DNA of 12,799 bases from DASXTB01 sp036505615 (GTDB lineage: Bacteria > Acidobacteriota > UBA6911 > JACQSX01): positions 1 through 12,799 of the forward strand of contig DASXTB010000291.1 of NCBI GenBank assembly GCA_036505615.1. The letters are read 5' to 3'. Both the position numbers and the translations under genes were made by a program. The notes under the pieces were generated by a model. The model did no database searches. It was not told where the DNA came from and worked only from the letters and a program-made list of their open reading frames with translations. This document shows positions 5,999 through 12,799 of the stretch, piece after piece. Position 1 is the stretch's first letter, and each line of letters opens with the position of its first letter.

Positions 5999-6425
5999 GC
6001 CGCAACCAAAACGAAGGGACACGGGGACGCGGCGAACGTATGAATCTTTGCAGCCCGGTAGATTGGAGACGCCGAAGGCGTCACATAGAATAGCCGGGGG
6101 CAGAGCGCGCCTTTTGCGCGGCGCCCCCGGTCAGCAGCCCCATTATTTGCCTGCGCACCCTGAAGGGGTGCAACAGAAAAGTTACCCAGCATCGACTCAA
6201 CCCTTCATCTTTTCCGTAACAACGTCTCCGGCCCTATCGCACCCCTTCAGGGTGCACGGTGCTGGTGGCCATCGACAACCGGGGGCGCCGCGCAAAAAGC
6301 GCGCTCTGCCCCCGGCTATACTCTATGACGCCTTCAGCGTCTCCAATCTACGGGGCTGCAAAGATTCATACGCTCGCCGCGTCCCCGTGTCGCCGCGTCC
6401 CCGTGTCCCTTTGTTTTGGTTGCGG
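5999..6425. repeat. Large inverted repeat between fadA and fadE
   Basis: The left arm (about 5999-6172) and right arm (about 6238-6425) are reverse complements over most of their length, around a loop of roughly 65 bp. Shared landmarks, from outside inward, are GCCGCAACCAAAAC, AGGGACACGGGGACGCGGCG, GTATGAATCTTTGCAGCCC, GTAGATTGGAGACGC, TAGCCGGGGGCAGAGCGCGC, GCGCGGCGCCCCCGG and GCACCCTGAAGGGGTGC. The right arm has an extra copy of the GACACGGGGACGCGGC block. Smaller self-complementary stems (GACGCCGAAGGCGTC at 6069-6082, GCACCCTGAAGGGGTGC at 6155-6171) lie inside each arm. It has no transposase and no coding capacity, and it looks like a non-autonomous palindromic element. The rest of the 585-bp gap holds the fadE leader (5919-5998) and the word repeat next to fadA. 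Confidence 0.85.
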
Positions 6426-6460
6426 CACCTACCGCGCTAGACCGCCCCGGCGAACGTTTT

Positions 6461-6520
6461 GGAATTCGTCATTCGCCATTCGGAATTCGTCATTCGAAAT
6501 TCCTCATCCCACATTCTCAA
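6461..6520. repeat. ATTCGTC-word array overlapping the end of fadA
   Basis: Degenerate 6- to 8-bp words, GGAATTCGTCATTCGCCATT then CGGAATTCGTCATTCGAAAT, continue into CCTCATCCCACATTCTCAAT. The array includes the fadA stop codon (6504-6506) and the last few codons. No long inverted partner is seen within the gap. Confidence 0.6.
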
Positions 6521-7688
6521 TTATTCCGGCAGCGCCCATTCCTCCGCCGACGCACATGGTCACCATTCCATATTTGCCTTTGCGGCGCCTCAATTCGCGT
6601 ATCAGTGTGGCCACCAATTTAGCGCCGGTACATCCCAGCGGATGTCCGAGCGCGATTGCGCCCCCATTGACGTTTACGCGCTCGGCAGGAAGCCCTGCCT
6701 GGCGGATAACGGCCAGCGCCTGCGCGGCGAAGGCCTCATTCAACTCAATCACGTCGATATCCTGCAGCGAAAGATTTGCAGCCTTCAGTGCCTTGGGGAT
6801 TGCCGCCACCGGTCCGATGCCCATCATCTCGGGCGCAACTCCGGCCGTTGCAAACGCGATCAGTCGCGCCGCGGGCTGTAGATTCCACTGGCGCATGGCG
6901 CGTTCGGAGACAACCAGAGCCGCAGCCGCGCCGTCGGACATCTGGGAGGAGTTACCGGCCGTTACCGTTCCCTTGTTCTTGAAGACGGGCTTCAAGCCCG
7001 CCAGAGCCGCCAATGAGGTGTCGCGGCGCGGACCTTCGTCTTCAGCAAACGTGCAGCCCGCCGGGTGCAGCGAATCGTCATGCCGCATCTCCAGATGCAA
7101 GGGCACCAGTTCTTCCGAAAACTTGCCTTCACTCTGGGCACGCAGCGCCTTTTGGTGGCTCTGATAAGCGAACTGATCCTGTTCTTCACGGCAAACGGAG
7201 AAATGCTGGGCCAGGTTCTCGGCCGTGAGCCCCATATTCAAGTAGATATCAGGATGCGAGTCGACCAGCGCCGGATTGGGCGAGACTTTATGCCCGCCCA
7301 TAGGAACCAGACTCATGCTCTCAGTGCCGCCGGCGACAGAGCAGTCAATGGCGCCGGTGCTGATCCGGTCGCAGGCCAGGGCAATCGACTGCAGGCCGCT
7401 AGAGCAGAAGCGGTTGATGGTCATTGCCGATGAAGATTCCGGCAATTTCGCGCGAAGGCTGGCGATACGAGCGATGTTCATCCCCTGTTCGGCCTCGGGC
7501 ATGGCGCACCCGAGGATCACATCGTCCACCGCTTCCCTGGGAATCGAAGGGTGGCGGCGGAACAGTTCTTCAATTACGGCCGCCGCCATGTCGTCAGGCC
7601 TCGTGTGGCTGAGCTGGCCGCGCGGCGCCTTGCCGACGGGCGTTCGCAAGCAGTCGATGATGTAAGGTGTATTCTTATTTGTGCTCAT
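6504..7688 (-). CDS. fadA: Acetyl-CoA acyltransferase (3-ketoacyl-CoA thiolase), 394 aa
   Basis: It cleaves 3-ketoacyl-CoA with CoA to acetyl-CoA and a shortened acyl-CoA, the last step of each beta-oxidation turn. It has the full thiolase set: nucleophile Cys95 in NRFCSSGLQS, the NEAFA loop (317-321), His349 in GGAIALGHPLG and acid/base Cys379 in MCVGGGMG. Length is standard for thiolase type I (about 390). ATG at 7688 follows GAGGACCT, a good ribosome binding site. Its position between the FadN-type fusion and the acyl-CoA dehydrogenase supports a degradative role rather than a biosynthetic acetoacetyl-CoA thiolase, though the sequence alone cannot settle chain-length preference. The final residues AAGIIENVG are encoded right at the edge of a word-repeat array. 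Confidence 0.93.
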   Translation of the reverse strand: MSTNKNTPYIIDCLRTPVGKAPRGQLSHTRPDDMAAAVIEELFRRHPSIPREAVDDVILGCAMPEAEQGMNIARIASLRAKLPESSSAMTINRFCSSGLQSIALACDRISTGAIDCSVAGGTESMSLVPMGGHKVSPNPALVDSHPDIYLNMGLTAENLAQHFSVCREEQDQFAYQSHQKALRAQSEGKFSEELVPLHLEMRHDDSLHPAGCTFAEDEGPRRDTSLAALAGLKPVFKNKGTVTAGNSSQMSDGAAAALVVSERAMRQWNLQPAARLIAFATAGVAPEMMGIGPVAAIPKALKAANLSLQDIDVIELNEAFAAQALAVIRQAGLPAERVNVNGGAIALGHPLGCTGAKLVATLIRELRRRKGKYGMVTMCVGGGMGAAGIIENVG

Positions 7689-7700
7689 AGGTCCTCAATA

Positions 7701-7860
7701 AAAGTCGAAAGTCCAAAGTCGAAAGTCCAAAATCCTAGTCGAAAGTCGAAAGTCCAGAGTCGAAAGTCGAAAAGCTTTGAGCATTGGATATTCGACTTTC
7801 GACCTCCGACGACCTTTGACTTTGGACTTTCGACATTCGACTTTGGACCTTGGACTTTCA
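7701..7860. repeat. GTCGAAAGTCC-word hairpin between fadN and fadA
   Basis: The left arm (7701-7771) is built from GTCGAAA and GTCCAAA words, and the right arm (7791-7860) from the inverse words (GACTTTCGAC, GACTTTGGAC). The inner stem is perfect for 13 bp (GTCGAAAGTCGAA at 7759-7771 with TTCGACTTTCGAC at 7791-7803) and closes a 19-base loop. The outer arms pair imperfectly. It occupies nearly the whole 169-bp gap, and the fadN stop codon (7858-7860) is its last three bases. Confidence 0.85.
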
Positions 7861-10218
7861 ATTCCTAAGCGGCTTTCCTGTCTTCAACATGTGCTGGATC
7901 CGTTCTTGAGTTTTTCGCTCGCCGCACAGCGAAAGGAAAGCTTCCCGTTCCAGATCCAGCATGTCCTGCTCACTCATGGTAGTGCCGGCCCTGCGATTTC
8001 CGCCGCATAAGACCCAGGCTAGCTTGCGCCCGATGTGAGCATCGTAATCGGAGATAAAATTAGCGCGCTGCATCAGATGCACCCCTAGATCGAGCGCCGC
8101 TCGGCTGTCGGCGCCGGCAACGGGCAAATCCTTTCGCTCAACGGGCGGGCGATATGCCTGAGACGCCAGGTAAAGCGCTTGTCGCTTGGCATCTTCGGCC
8201 AGCCGCGCGCGCTGCATAGTGACCGGCGAATTTCCCTGGATGAAGTTCATAGACTTAGCCTCGCGCGCGCTCTGCGATACCTTGGCCAGCGCGATAGTTT
8301 CGAAAGTGCGGCGGGCCGTCTTGTCCAGCGGAATGTCGGGACTGAGATCCAGATTTCTTAAGAACAGCTCTTTGGTTCCGCCTCCGGCTGGAATCAGCCC
8401 TACGCCGACTTCGACCAGCCCCATGTACAGCTCTGCAAACGGTTGGCAAAAAGGGCTGGCCAGGCAAATCTCCGCGCCGCCGCCAAGAGTCAGCGAGAAC
8501 GGAGCCGCAACCACAGGCTTGTAAGCGAATTTGATCGCGCTGGTCATGCGCTGGAACATGCGCACCATGTGATCTATATCGTCCCAGTTCTCATCCTGGA
8601 TCTCCAAAAGCAGCAGCATCAGGTTGGCGCCGGCTGAGAAATGCTCGCCCTCATTGCTGATAACCAGCGCGTCAAACTGAGTATTCAGAGAATTGACAGC
8701 ATCGTTCGCCATTTCGACCGCGTCCGGGCCAAGAGCGTTCAACTTGGAATGCAATTCAAGGCAGGTGATGCCGTCACCCAAGTCCCGAAGCGTTGCTCCC
8801 GCGTTGGTCTTAACCACTGCGCTGCGCTTGAGGAGGGTGGGAAGACGCTCCAACCTTTTATATCGGGATTCCGCAAAATCCCAAAATTCGCCGTTTCTGT
8901 AAAAGTGAGTGGCCCCTGAATCCAGCATGGAGCGCACGCCGCTGGGAAGCGCGTGTCCCTCGGCCTTCCACTTTTCAGCAGACCAGGCCACCCCGATCCG
9001 GTCCCACAGTTCGAAGGGTCCCAGGTCCCAGTTGAACCCCCAGCGCATGGCATCGTCGACGGCCACCGGCGTGTCACTGATTTCCGGGACTTTTTCCGCT
9101 GCGTAGCAGAGCGAGGCCATCACCGATTCCCAAACGAAGCGCGAGTAGCGGTCTTCGGGCCCGCGAAAGAGCTTTTGGAGCCTCTCCCCTATAGATTCCA
9201 CCGAGCTCAGCAGTTCCACAGCGGGAATTTTGGGTTTCTGCCTCGGCCGGTATTGCAGCGTCTTCCAATCCAGAGTCAGTATCTCGCTGGAATTCCTGTC
9301 TTTGCGGTAGAAACCGCCGCCCGTTTTATCCCCGAGCAGATTTGCTTCCAGCATTCGCGTGAGAAAATCGGGAAGCTGGAAAGTCCCTCTTTCTTCGGGC
9401 AGGAGCTGCTGCAGATTGTTCCCGACGTAGGCCAACACATCCACGCCCACCAGGTCGGCCAGTCGAAAGACGGCCGATTTCGGCCGGCCCAAAAAACTGC
9501 CGGCCAGCAAGTCGACTTCCTCGGGAGTCAATCCCAACTGGCAGGCGGCGCGCAGCGAAACGGCGGCGACGAAAGATCCGATGCGGTTGGCGATGAAATT
9601 GGGTGTGTCTTTGGCCAGGACTGTCTGCTTTCCCAAAAAGCGCTCGCAGAACTGCTGGAGCGAAACGACTACTTCCGAATCGGTCTCCTGGGTGGGAATG
9701 ATCTCAACCAGCCGCATATAACGGGGCGGATTGAAAAAGTGGGTGCCCGCCCATCGCCGTTTCCAGGCAGTCGGAAATCCGGCAGCGATCGAGTGCAGCG
9801 GTATGCCGGAAGTATTGGAACTTACAATTGCGGCCGGCTTGGCAAGCGGCAGAACTCGTGCCCACAGAGCTTGCTTAGCGGCAAGGTTTTCGATAACCGC
9901 CTCCAGAACCCAATCACATTGCGCCAGCTTCTGCAGGTCGTCCTCAAAGTTGCCCACCTCGATAAAGGCTTGCAAGTCAGGAGTAAAAAAAGCTGCAGGT
10001 TTTGTCTTCAGGGCAAATTGCAGACCGCCACGGGCGAAACGATTTCGCACTTCCGGATGAGAAAGGCTCAAGTTTCTCTTCTTTTCCTCTTCTGACAACT
10101 CCTCGGGAACACGGTCCAGCAGCAGGCAGGGAACAGACGCATTGGCCAAATGGGCGGCAATCTGCGATCCCATCGTACCTGCTCCCAAAACTGCGACGCG
10201 GCGTATCGATCGAATCAT
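7858..10218 (-). CDS. fadN: 3-hydroxyacyl-CoA dehydrogenase / enoyl-CoA hydratase fusion, FadN-like, 786 aa
   Basis: It performs hydration of enoyl-CoA and NAD-dependent oxidation of 3-hydroxyacyl-CoA. The dehydrogenase half comes first: Rossmann motif GAGTMG (12-17), SSNTSGI (133-139), catalytic His160 in GTHFFNPP and Glu172 in LVEII, then the C-terminal dimerisation helices (NFIANRIGSF at 207-216 and a second copy-like region around 355-410). The hydratase half lies at about 465-680: oxyanion region GEHFSAGANL (524-533), Glu583 in LGGGAEICLAS and Glu603 in GLVEVGVGLIPAGGGT, matching the two catalytic glutamates of crotonase. The dehydrogenase-then-hydratase order and 786-residue length match Bacillus FadN, and differ from E. 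coli FadB, which has the hydratase first. The ATG at 10218 puts GAGTMG at the usual distance but has no Shine-Dalgarno sequence. A 12-bp palindrome lies about 25 bases upstream. Confidence 0.93.
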   Translation of the reverse strand: MIRSIRRVAVLGAGTMGSQIAAHLANASVPCLLLDRVPEELSEEEKKRNLSLSHPEVRNRFARGGLQFALKTKPAAFFTPDLQAFIEVGNFEDDLQKLAQCDWVLEAVIENLAAKQALWARVLPLAKPAAIVSSNTSGIPLHSIAAGFPTAWKRRWAGTHFFNPPRYMRLVEIIPTQETDSEVVVSLQQFCERFLGKQTVLAKDTPNFIANRIGSFVAAVSLRAACQLGLTPEEVDLLAGSFLGRPKSAVFRLADLVGVDVLAYVGNNLQQLLPEERGTFQLPDFLTRMLEANLLGDKTGGGFYRKDRNSSEILTLDWKTLQYRPRQKPKIPAVELLSSVESIGERLQKLFRGPEDRYSRFVWESVMASLCYAAEKVPEISDTPVAVDDAMRWGFNWDLGPFELWDRIGVAWSAEKWKAEGHALPSGVRSMLDSGATHFYRNGEFWDFAESRYKRLERLPTLLKRSAVVKTNAGATLRDLGDGITCLELHSKLNALGPDAVEMANDAVNSLNTQFDALVISNEGEHFSAGANLMLLLLEIQDENWDDIDHMVRMFQRMTSAIKFAYKPVVAAPFSLTLGGGAEICLASPFCQPFAELYMGLVEVGVGLIPAGGGTKELFLRNLDLSPDIPLDKTARRTFETIALAKVSQSAREAKSMNFIQGNSPVTMQRARLAEDAKRQALYLASQAYRPPVERKDLPVAGADSRAALDLGVHLMQRANFISDYDAHIGRKLAWVLCGGNRRAGTTMSEQDMLDLEREAFLSLCGERKTQERIQHMLKTGKPLRN

Positions 10219-10242
10219 GGGTGTTTAAGTGCTTTATTATCC

Positions 10243-10254
10243 TGTTGATCAACA
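10243..10254. promoter_or_regulatory. 12-bp palindrome upstream of fadN, possible repressor site
   Basis: TGTTGATCAACA is a perfect dyad 25-36 bases before the fadN ATG. On the minus strand GGATAATAAA follows directly and resembles a -10 box, but there is no good -35. The site could be an operator for the TetR-family regulator of this cluster. No second copy was found upstream of fadA, fadE or the ligase, so the role is speculative. Confidence 0.3.
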
Positions 10255-10256
10255 AT

Positions 10257-10498
10257 TGCGGAATGCGGATTTCGGATTGCGGATTGAGCACGGTCACTAG
10301 TACTTGTAGCTTCGTTCATTAGTGCCATTCGGCAATCCCCCTGTGCAATCCGCTATCTGTACCCGGCAAGTGGAAATCGAATCTATAGTCAGCAATGTGC
10401 AAAGTTCGCAATCCGCAATCCCCAATCCGCAATTGGCAATCCGCACTCCGCACTCCGCATTCCAAATTCCGCAATCCGCAATCCGCAATCCGCATTCA
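10257..10498. repeat. GCGGATT-word array with inverted arm between the ligase and fadN
   Basis: The left arm (10257-10288) reads GCGGAATGCGGATTTCGGATTGC and on. The right arm (10405-10497) is a longer run of the inverse words (CAATCCGCAATCCGCAATCC, CACTCCGCACTCCGCATTCC). Isolated words (GGCAATCCCC, GCAATCCGCT) also occur between the arms. The array fills most of the 277-bp gap, and the stop codon of the ligase (10496-10498) forms its edge. No gene is supported here. Confidence 0.85.
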
Positions 10499-12070
10499 GT
10501 GAACTCGCCTTGTCTGATCCGACCAGAAGGGCTCGCGGAGTTCGCGTTTGAGGATCTTTCCGGTCCCCCCTTTGGGCAGAGACTCTCGAAAATGGAAGGC
10601 GCGTGGAATCTTGTAGCCCGCTAAATTGTCCCGGCAAAAATGCTGCAATTCCTGCATCTCAATCGGCTTTCCGGATCGGGTGACAATTAACGCGCAGGGG
10701 ACTTCTCCCCATTTTTCATCCGGGATGGCGATCACGGCGCACTCCAGGACATCCGGATGCCGGTACAGCGCCGACTCGATCTCCAGAGTAGAAATGTTCT
10801 CCCCACCGCTGATGATGATGTCTTTCTTCCGGTCCACGATCTGGATATAGTTTTCGGAATTCACCACAGCCATATCCCCGGTGTACAACCAACCATCGCG
10901 GATCGCCTCACGGGTTTCCCGCGCGCGCTTCCAATAACCTTTCATTACGCCGTCGCCGCGGATGATTACTTCTCCGATTTCACGCCCGTCCGGCTTTACG
11001 TCTTTGCCGTGGACATCGACGACGCGCACTTCGGTGCCGATCATTTCCAGTCCCGGCATGGAAAGCAGTTGCAGGCGCTCTGGTTCGGGCACATCGGCCA
11101 GCGTGTCTTTCAGCCGGGAAACGGTGACACAGGGGGACGTTTCTGTCAGGCCGTAGCCGGCGTGGACAAAAGCCCCGGGAAATGCCTCTTCCATGTACTT
11201 GATCAGCGTGGGATTGGAAGCCGCCCCGCCGATGTTGATCTCTTGCACCGAACTGACGTCTCGTTTTGCACTTTGCTGCGCTTGCGCCAGTGCAATGGCC
11301 ATTGTCGGAACCAGGCTGAAGTGCGTTGCCCTTTCGCGTTCGATTAGTCCCAGCACTTCAACGGGATCGAAACGGCGAACCATTACGTGAACTCCCCCAG
11401 CGCCCGTCACGCAGTGCGGCGCGCCCCATCCGTTGACGTGAAACATGGGAATGGTGTGCAGGTTTACTCCGCTGTCCCAGGTGCGCAGCGTCCACATGGT
11501 GGAAAGGGCATGGAGGTACAAATTGCGGTGCGTAAGCATCACACCTTTGTTGTTCCCGGTGGTGCCGCTGGTGTAAAAGAGCTCGGCTACATCGTTTTCA
11601 TCAAGAGTCATGTCAAACTGATACTGATCGTCTGCTGCAGCAAGCAAGGCTTCGTACGAGGTTTCCCCTTTGGAAGCAGTGAAAGGGATCGCCACCAGAG
11701 AGGCTTCGGATAATTGCCTCTTCACCGGCTCAGCGAATTCAGGATCGTAGAAAAGGAACTGCGCTTCAGCGTCCTGAAGGATCCCGCATAGCTCCTGTGG
11801 CCGAAGCCGTACATTGAGGGGAAGCAGAATTCCGTCTGCCTGCACCACACCGTAGTAAGCCTCCAACAGCCGGTGGCAGTTGAAGCTCAAAAAAGCAACA
11901 CGGCCGCCCGGGACGAGGCCGATGGAGCGAAGAGCGTTGCCGAAGCGGTTGCAGCGCAAAGCAAACTCCCGGTACGTGAAGCGATCATTTCCGCAAACCA
12001 CCCCGATATTATTGCCGTAAAGTTTGGCGGCGCGTTCCTTGAATCGGATGGGTGTCAGAGGGACATTCAT
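10496..12070 (-). CDS. fadD: Fatty acyl-CoA ligase (AMP-forming, ANL superfamily), 524 aa
   Basis: It activates a fatty acid with ATP and CoA to acyl-CoA, feeding the beta-oxidation genes downstream. The ANL core motifs are all present, numbered from the chosen start: phosphate-binding loop YTSGTTGNNKGV (166-177), YGLTETSP (306-313), YTGD (396-399), hinge DRKKDIIISGGENIS (413-427) and catalytic Lys505 in PKGGTGKILKREL. Length is normal for medium- or long-chain ligases. The frame is open upstream to 12217, overlapping the TetR gene, but that extension (RKSGGVGEREKRCDLRP and so on) is translated repeat DNA. The ATG at 12070 begins MNVPLTPIRFKERAA, a typical family start, so it is preferred even though no Shine-Dalgarno sequence is visible. 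Chain-length preference cannot be read from sequence; the symbol is given by role and context. Confidence 0.88.
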   Translation of the reverse strand: MNVPLTPIRFKERAAKLYGNNIGVVCGNDRFTYREFALRCNRFGNALRSIGLVPGGRVAFLSFNCHRLLEAYYGVVQADGILLPLNVRLRPQELCGILQDAEAQFLFYDPEFAEPVKRQLSEASLVAIPFTASKGETSYEALLAAADDQYQFDMTLDENDVAELFYTSGTTGNNKGVMLTHRNLYLHALSTMWTLRTWDSGVNLHTIPMFHVNGWGAPHCVTGAGGVHVMVRRFDPVEVLGLIERERATHFSLVPTMAIALAQAQQSAKRDVSSVQEINIGGAASNPTLIKYMEEAFPGAFVHAGYGLTETSPCVTVSRLKDTLADVPEPERLQLLSMPGLEMIGTEVRVVDVHGKDVKPDGREIGEVIIRGDGVMKGYWKRARETREAIRDGWLYTGDMAVVNSENYIQIVDRKKDIIISGGENISTLEIESALYRHPDVLECAVIAIPDEKWGEVPCALIVTRSGKPIEMQELQHFCRDNLAGYKIPRAFHFRESLPKGGTGKILKRELREPFWSDQTRRVH

Positions 12071-12075
12071 GGTCG

Positions 12076-12180
12076 CATTCGGCAACAGGTTGCAAGCTCC
12101 AGGAAAGTCGCAGCTGGCGGGTCGCAAGTCGCATCTCTTCTCCCGCTCTCCCACCCCCCCACTCTTCCGCTCCCCCGATG
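12076..12180. repeat. Low-complexity word repeats between tetR and the ligase
   Basis: Two word types are seen on the plus strand: GTCGCATTC, GTCGCAGC, GGGTCGCAAGTCGCATC (12072-12135) and a pyrimidine-rich run of CTCCCGCTCTCCCACCC, CTCTTCCGCTCCCCC (12139-12177), which includes a C homopolymer. This 115-bp gap has the same stuttering style as the other fad gaps, but no strong inverted partner is visible. Confidence 0.55.
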
Positions 12181-12185
12181 TTTCA

Positions 12186-12797
12186 TCAGGCCTCCATCTC
12201 CTTGTTACTGATGCCACTGAGAAAGATTTCGAAAATCGGTTCAGCAGTAGAGGCCAGAGAGTATTTTCTTTTGCTTAACATCCAGTTAGTGGTCATCTCG
12301 TCGAGAGCACCGAACAACACTTTGCTGGCGACGCGAGCATCGATCTCCTTGCGGACCTTCCCCAGCTTTTGGGCGTCTTCAATCAGTGTCCGGATCAGCT
12401 CCAGATACTCAGCTACCTTGGTGGCCGAGAATTGCTCCATGAACTTAGTGGAGTGGCGCAGCTCGACCTGAAATACCACCGCCAAATCGCGGTCATTGCC
12501 CAGCCCTTCAAGATGCCTGGCCACGATCCTGCGCAGTTTAGCGATCGGATCGCCCAGAGGAGCAATCTCGCGGTGGATCGACTGCAGGACTTCATCCATG
12601 ATGTGATTGAAGATGGAAACCAGGATGTCGTCCTTATTCTTGAAGTAAAGGTAGACGGTCCCATCGGCGACTCCTGCGTGCCGCGCAATGTCTGCCACGG
12701 TGGAGCTAAAAAACCCGCGGCGCGCAAATACCTTGATGGCCGCTCTCAGGATGGCCTCGTACTTGTTGTTGGGGCTGGTGCGTAGTTGCCTGACCAC
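12186..12797 (-). CDS. TetR/AcrR-family transcriptional regulator, FadR-like, about 204 aa, start near window edge
   Basis: The N-terminal DNA-binding domain is clear at residues about 10-57: KYEAILRAAIKVFARRGFF, then VADIARHAGVADGTVYLYFK and NKDDILVSIFN, the TetR helix-turn-helix with the recognition-helix motif GTVYLYF. The C-terminal ligand and dimer domain includes RDLAVVFQVELRHSTKFMEQ, a segment like that of Bacillus FadR-type regulators. By family knowledge such repressors release DNA on binding long-chain acyl-CoA. It stands first on the same strand as ligase, fadN, fadA and fadE, which supports control of that cluster. The only visible start is a GTG at 12797-12795, three bases from the window end, so the true start and its promoter may lie outside. 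Confidence 0.85.
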   Translation of the reverse strand: MVRQLRTSPNNKYEAILRAAIKVFARRGFFSSTVADIARHAGVADGTVYLYFKNKDDILVSIFNHIMDEVLQSIHREIAPLGDPIAKLRRIVARHLEGLGNDRDLAVVFQVELRHSTKFMEQFSATKVAEYLELIRTLIEDAQKLGKVRKEIDARVASKVLFGALDEMTTNWMLSKRKYSLASTAEPIFEIFLSGISNKEMEA

Positions 12798-12799
12798 TG

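Noticed and set aside
6048..7164. Plus-strand open frames over the long inverted repeat and fadA (130 and 301 codons)
   Set aside because: They are antisense to fadA or run through the palindrome. The translations have no domain signature.
8953..10095. 380-codon plus-strand frame opposite fadN
   Set aside because: It is antisense to a gene with complete catalytic motifs. Its composition is that of a shadow frame.
12071..12217. 49-codon N-terminal extension of the acyl-CoA ligase
   Set aside because: It translates low-complexity repeat DNA and overlaps the regulator gene. The ATG at 12070 gives the normal family N-terminus.
4080..12797. One uninterrupted fad operon mRNA
   Set aside because: Gaps of 115-585 bp with large hairpin arrays make simple co-transcription uncertain, so it is described as a cluster, not a proven operon.

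Overview
The window looks like a piece of a moderately GC-rich soil or sediment bacterium, most likely an Acidobacteriota member. That placement is an inference. It rests on the tetR-fadD-fadN-fadA-fadE gene set, on the decayed end of a PD40/TolB-like protein or Ser/Thr kinase of a kind I associate with Acidobacteriota, and on intergenic spaces full of palindromes and degenerate short-word repeats. No rRNA, tRNA, CRISPR array or intact mobile element is visible.

Layout. Positions 1-200 hold a short motif present twice directly and once inverted, with no gene. Positions 205-871 (minus strand) carry a VapBC-type toxin-antitoxin pair: a ribbon-helix-helix antitoxin behind a palindromic operator, and a PIN-domain toxin whose frame is broken by one base. 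Positions 999-1979 (plus strand) encode a compact OBG/DRG-like GTPase with a TGS domain. Positions 1980-2577 hold the decayed 3' end of a PD40/TolB-type gene and a dense cluster of perfect hairpins. Positions 2578-3798 (minus strand) encode a metallo-beta-lactamase-fold hydrolase interrupted, in frame, by about 290 bp of repeat DNA. Positions 4080-12797 (all minus strand) form a fatty-acid degradation cluster read from right to left: TetR-family regulator, acyl-CoA ligase (FadD-like), 3-hydroxyacyl-CoA dehydrogenase/enoyl-CoA hydratase fusion (FadN-like), thiolase (FadA) and acyl-CoA dehydrogenase (FadE).

How the genes work together. The ligase activates a fatty acid to acyl-CoA, FadE makes the enoyl-CoA, the FadN-type fusion hydrates and oxidises it, and FadA cleaves off acetyl-CoA. 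Together these are one full turn of beta-oxidation. The TetR protein at the head of the cluster is a plausible acyl-CoA-responsive repressor. The order fadN-fadA-fadE matches the Bacillus subtilis fadNAE operon. Electron-transfer flavoprotein genes are not in the window.

The most unusual feature is the spacer DNA. Every gap between the fad genes holds a different short word repeated imperfectly (for example CACGTTCACG, ATTCGTC, GTCGAAAGTCC, GCGGATT), and in most gaps an inverted counterpart can fold into a large imperfect hairpin. The arrays run up to, and in three genes contain, the stop codon of the gene upstream. A repeat of the same style sits inside the hydrolase gene without breaking its frame. 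The gap between fadA and fadE holds an inverted repeat with arms of about 175-190 bp.
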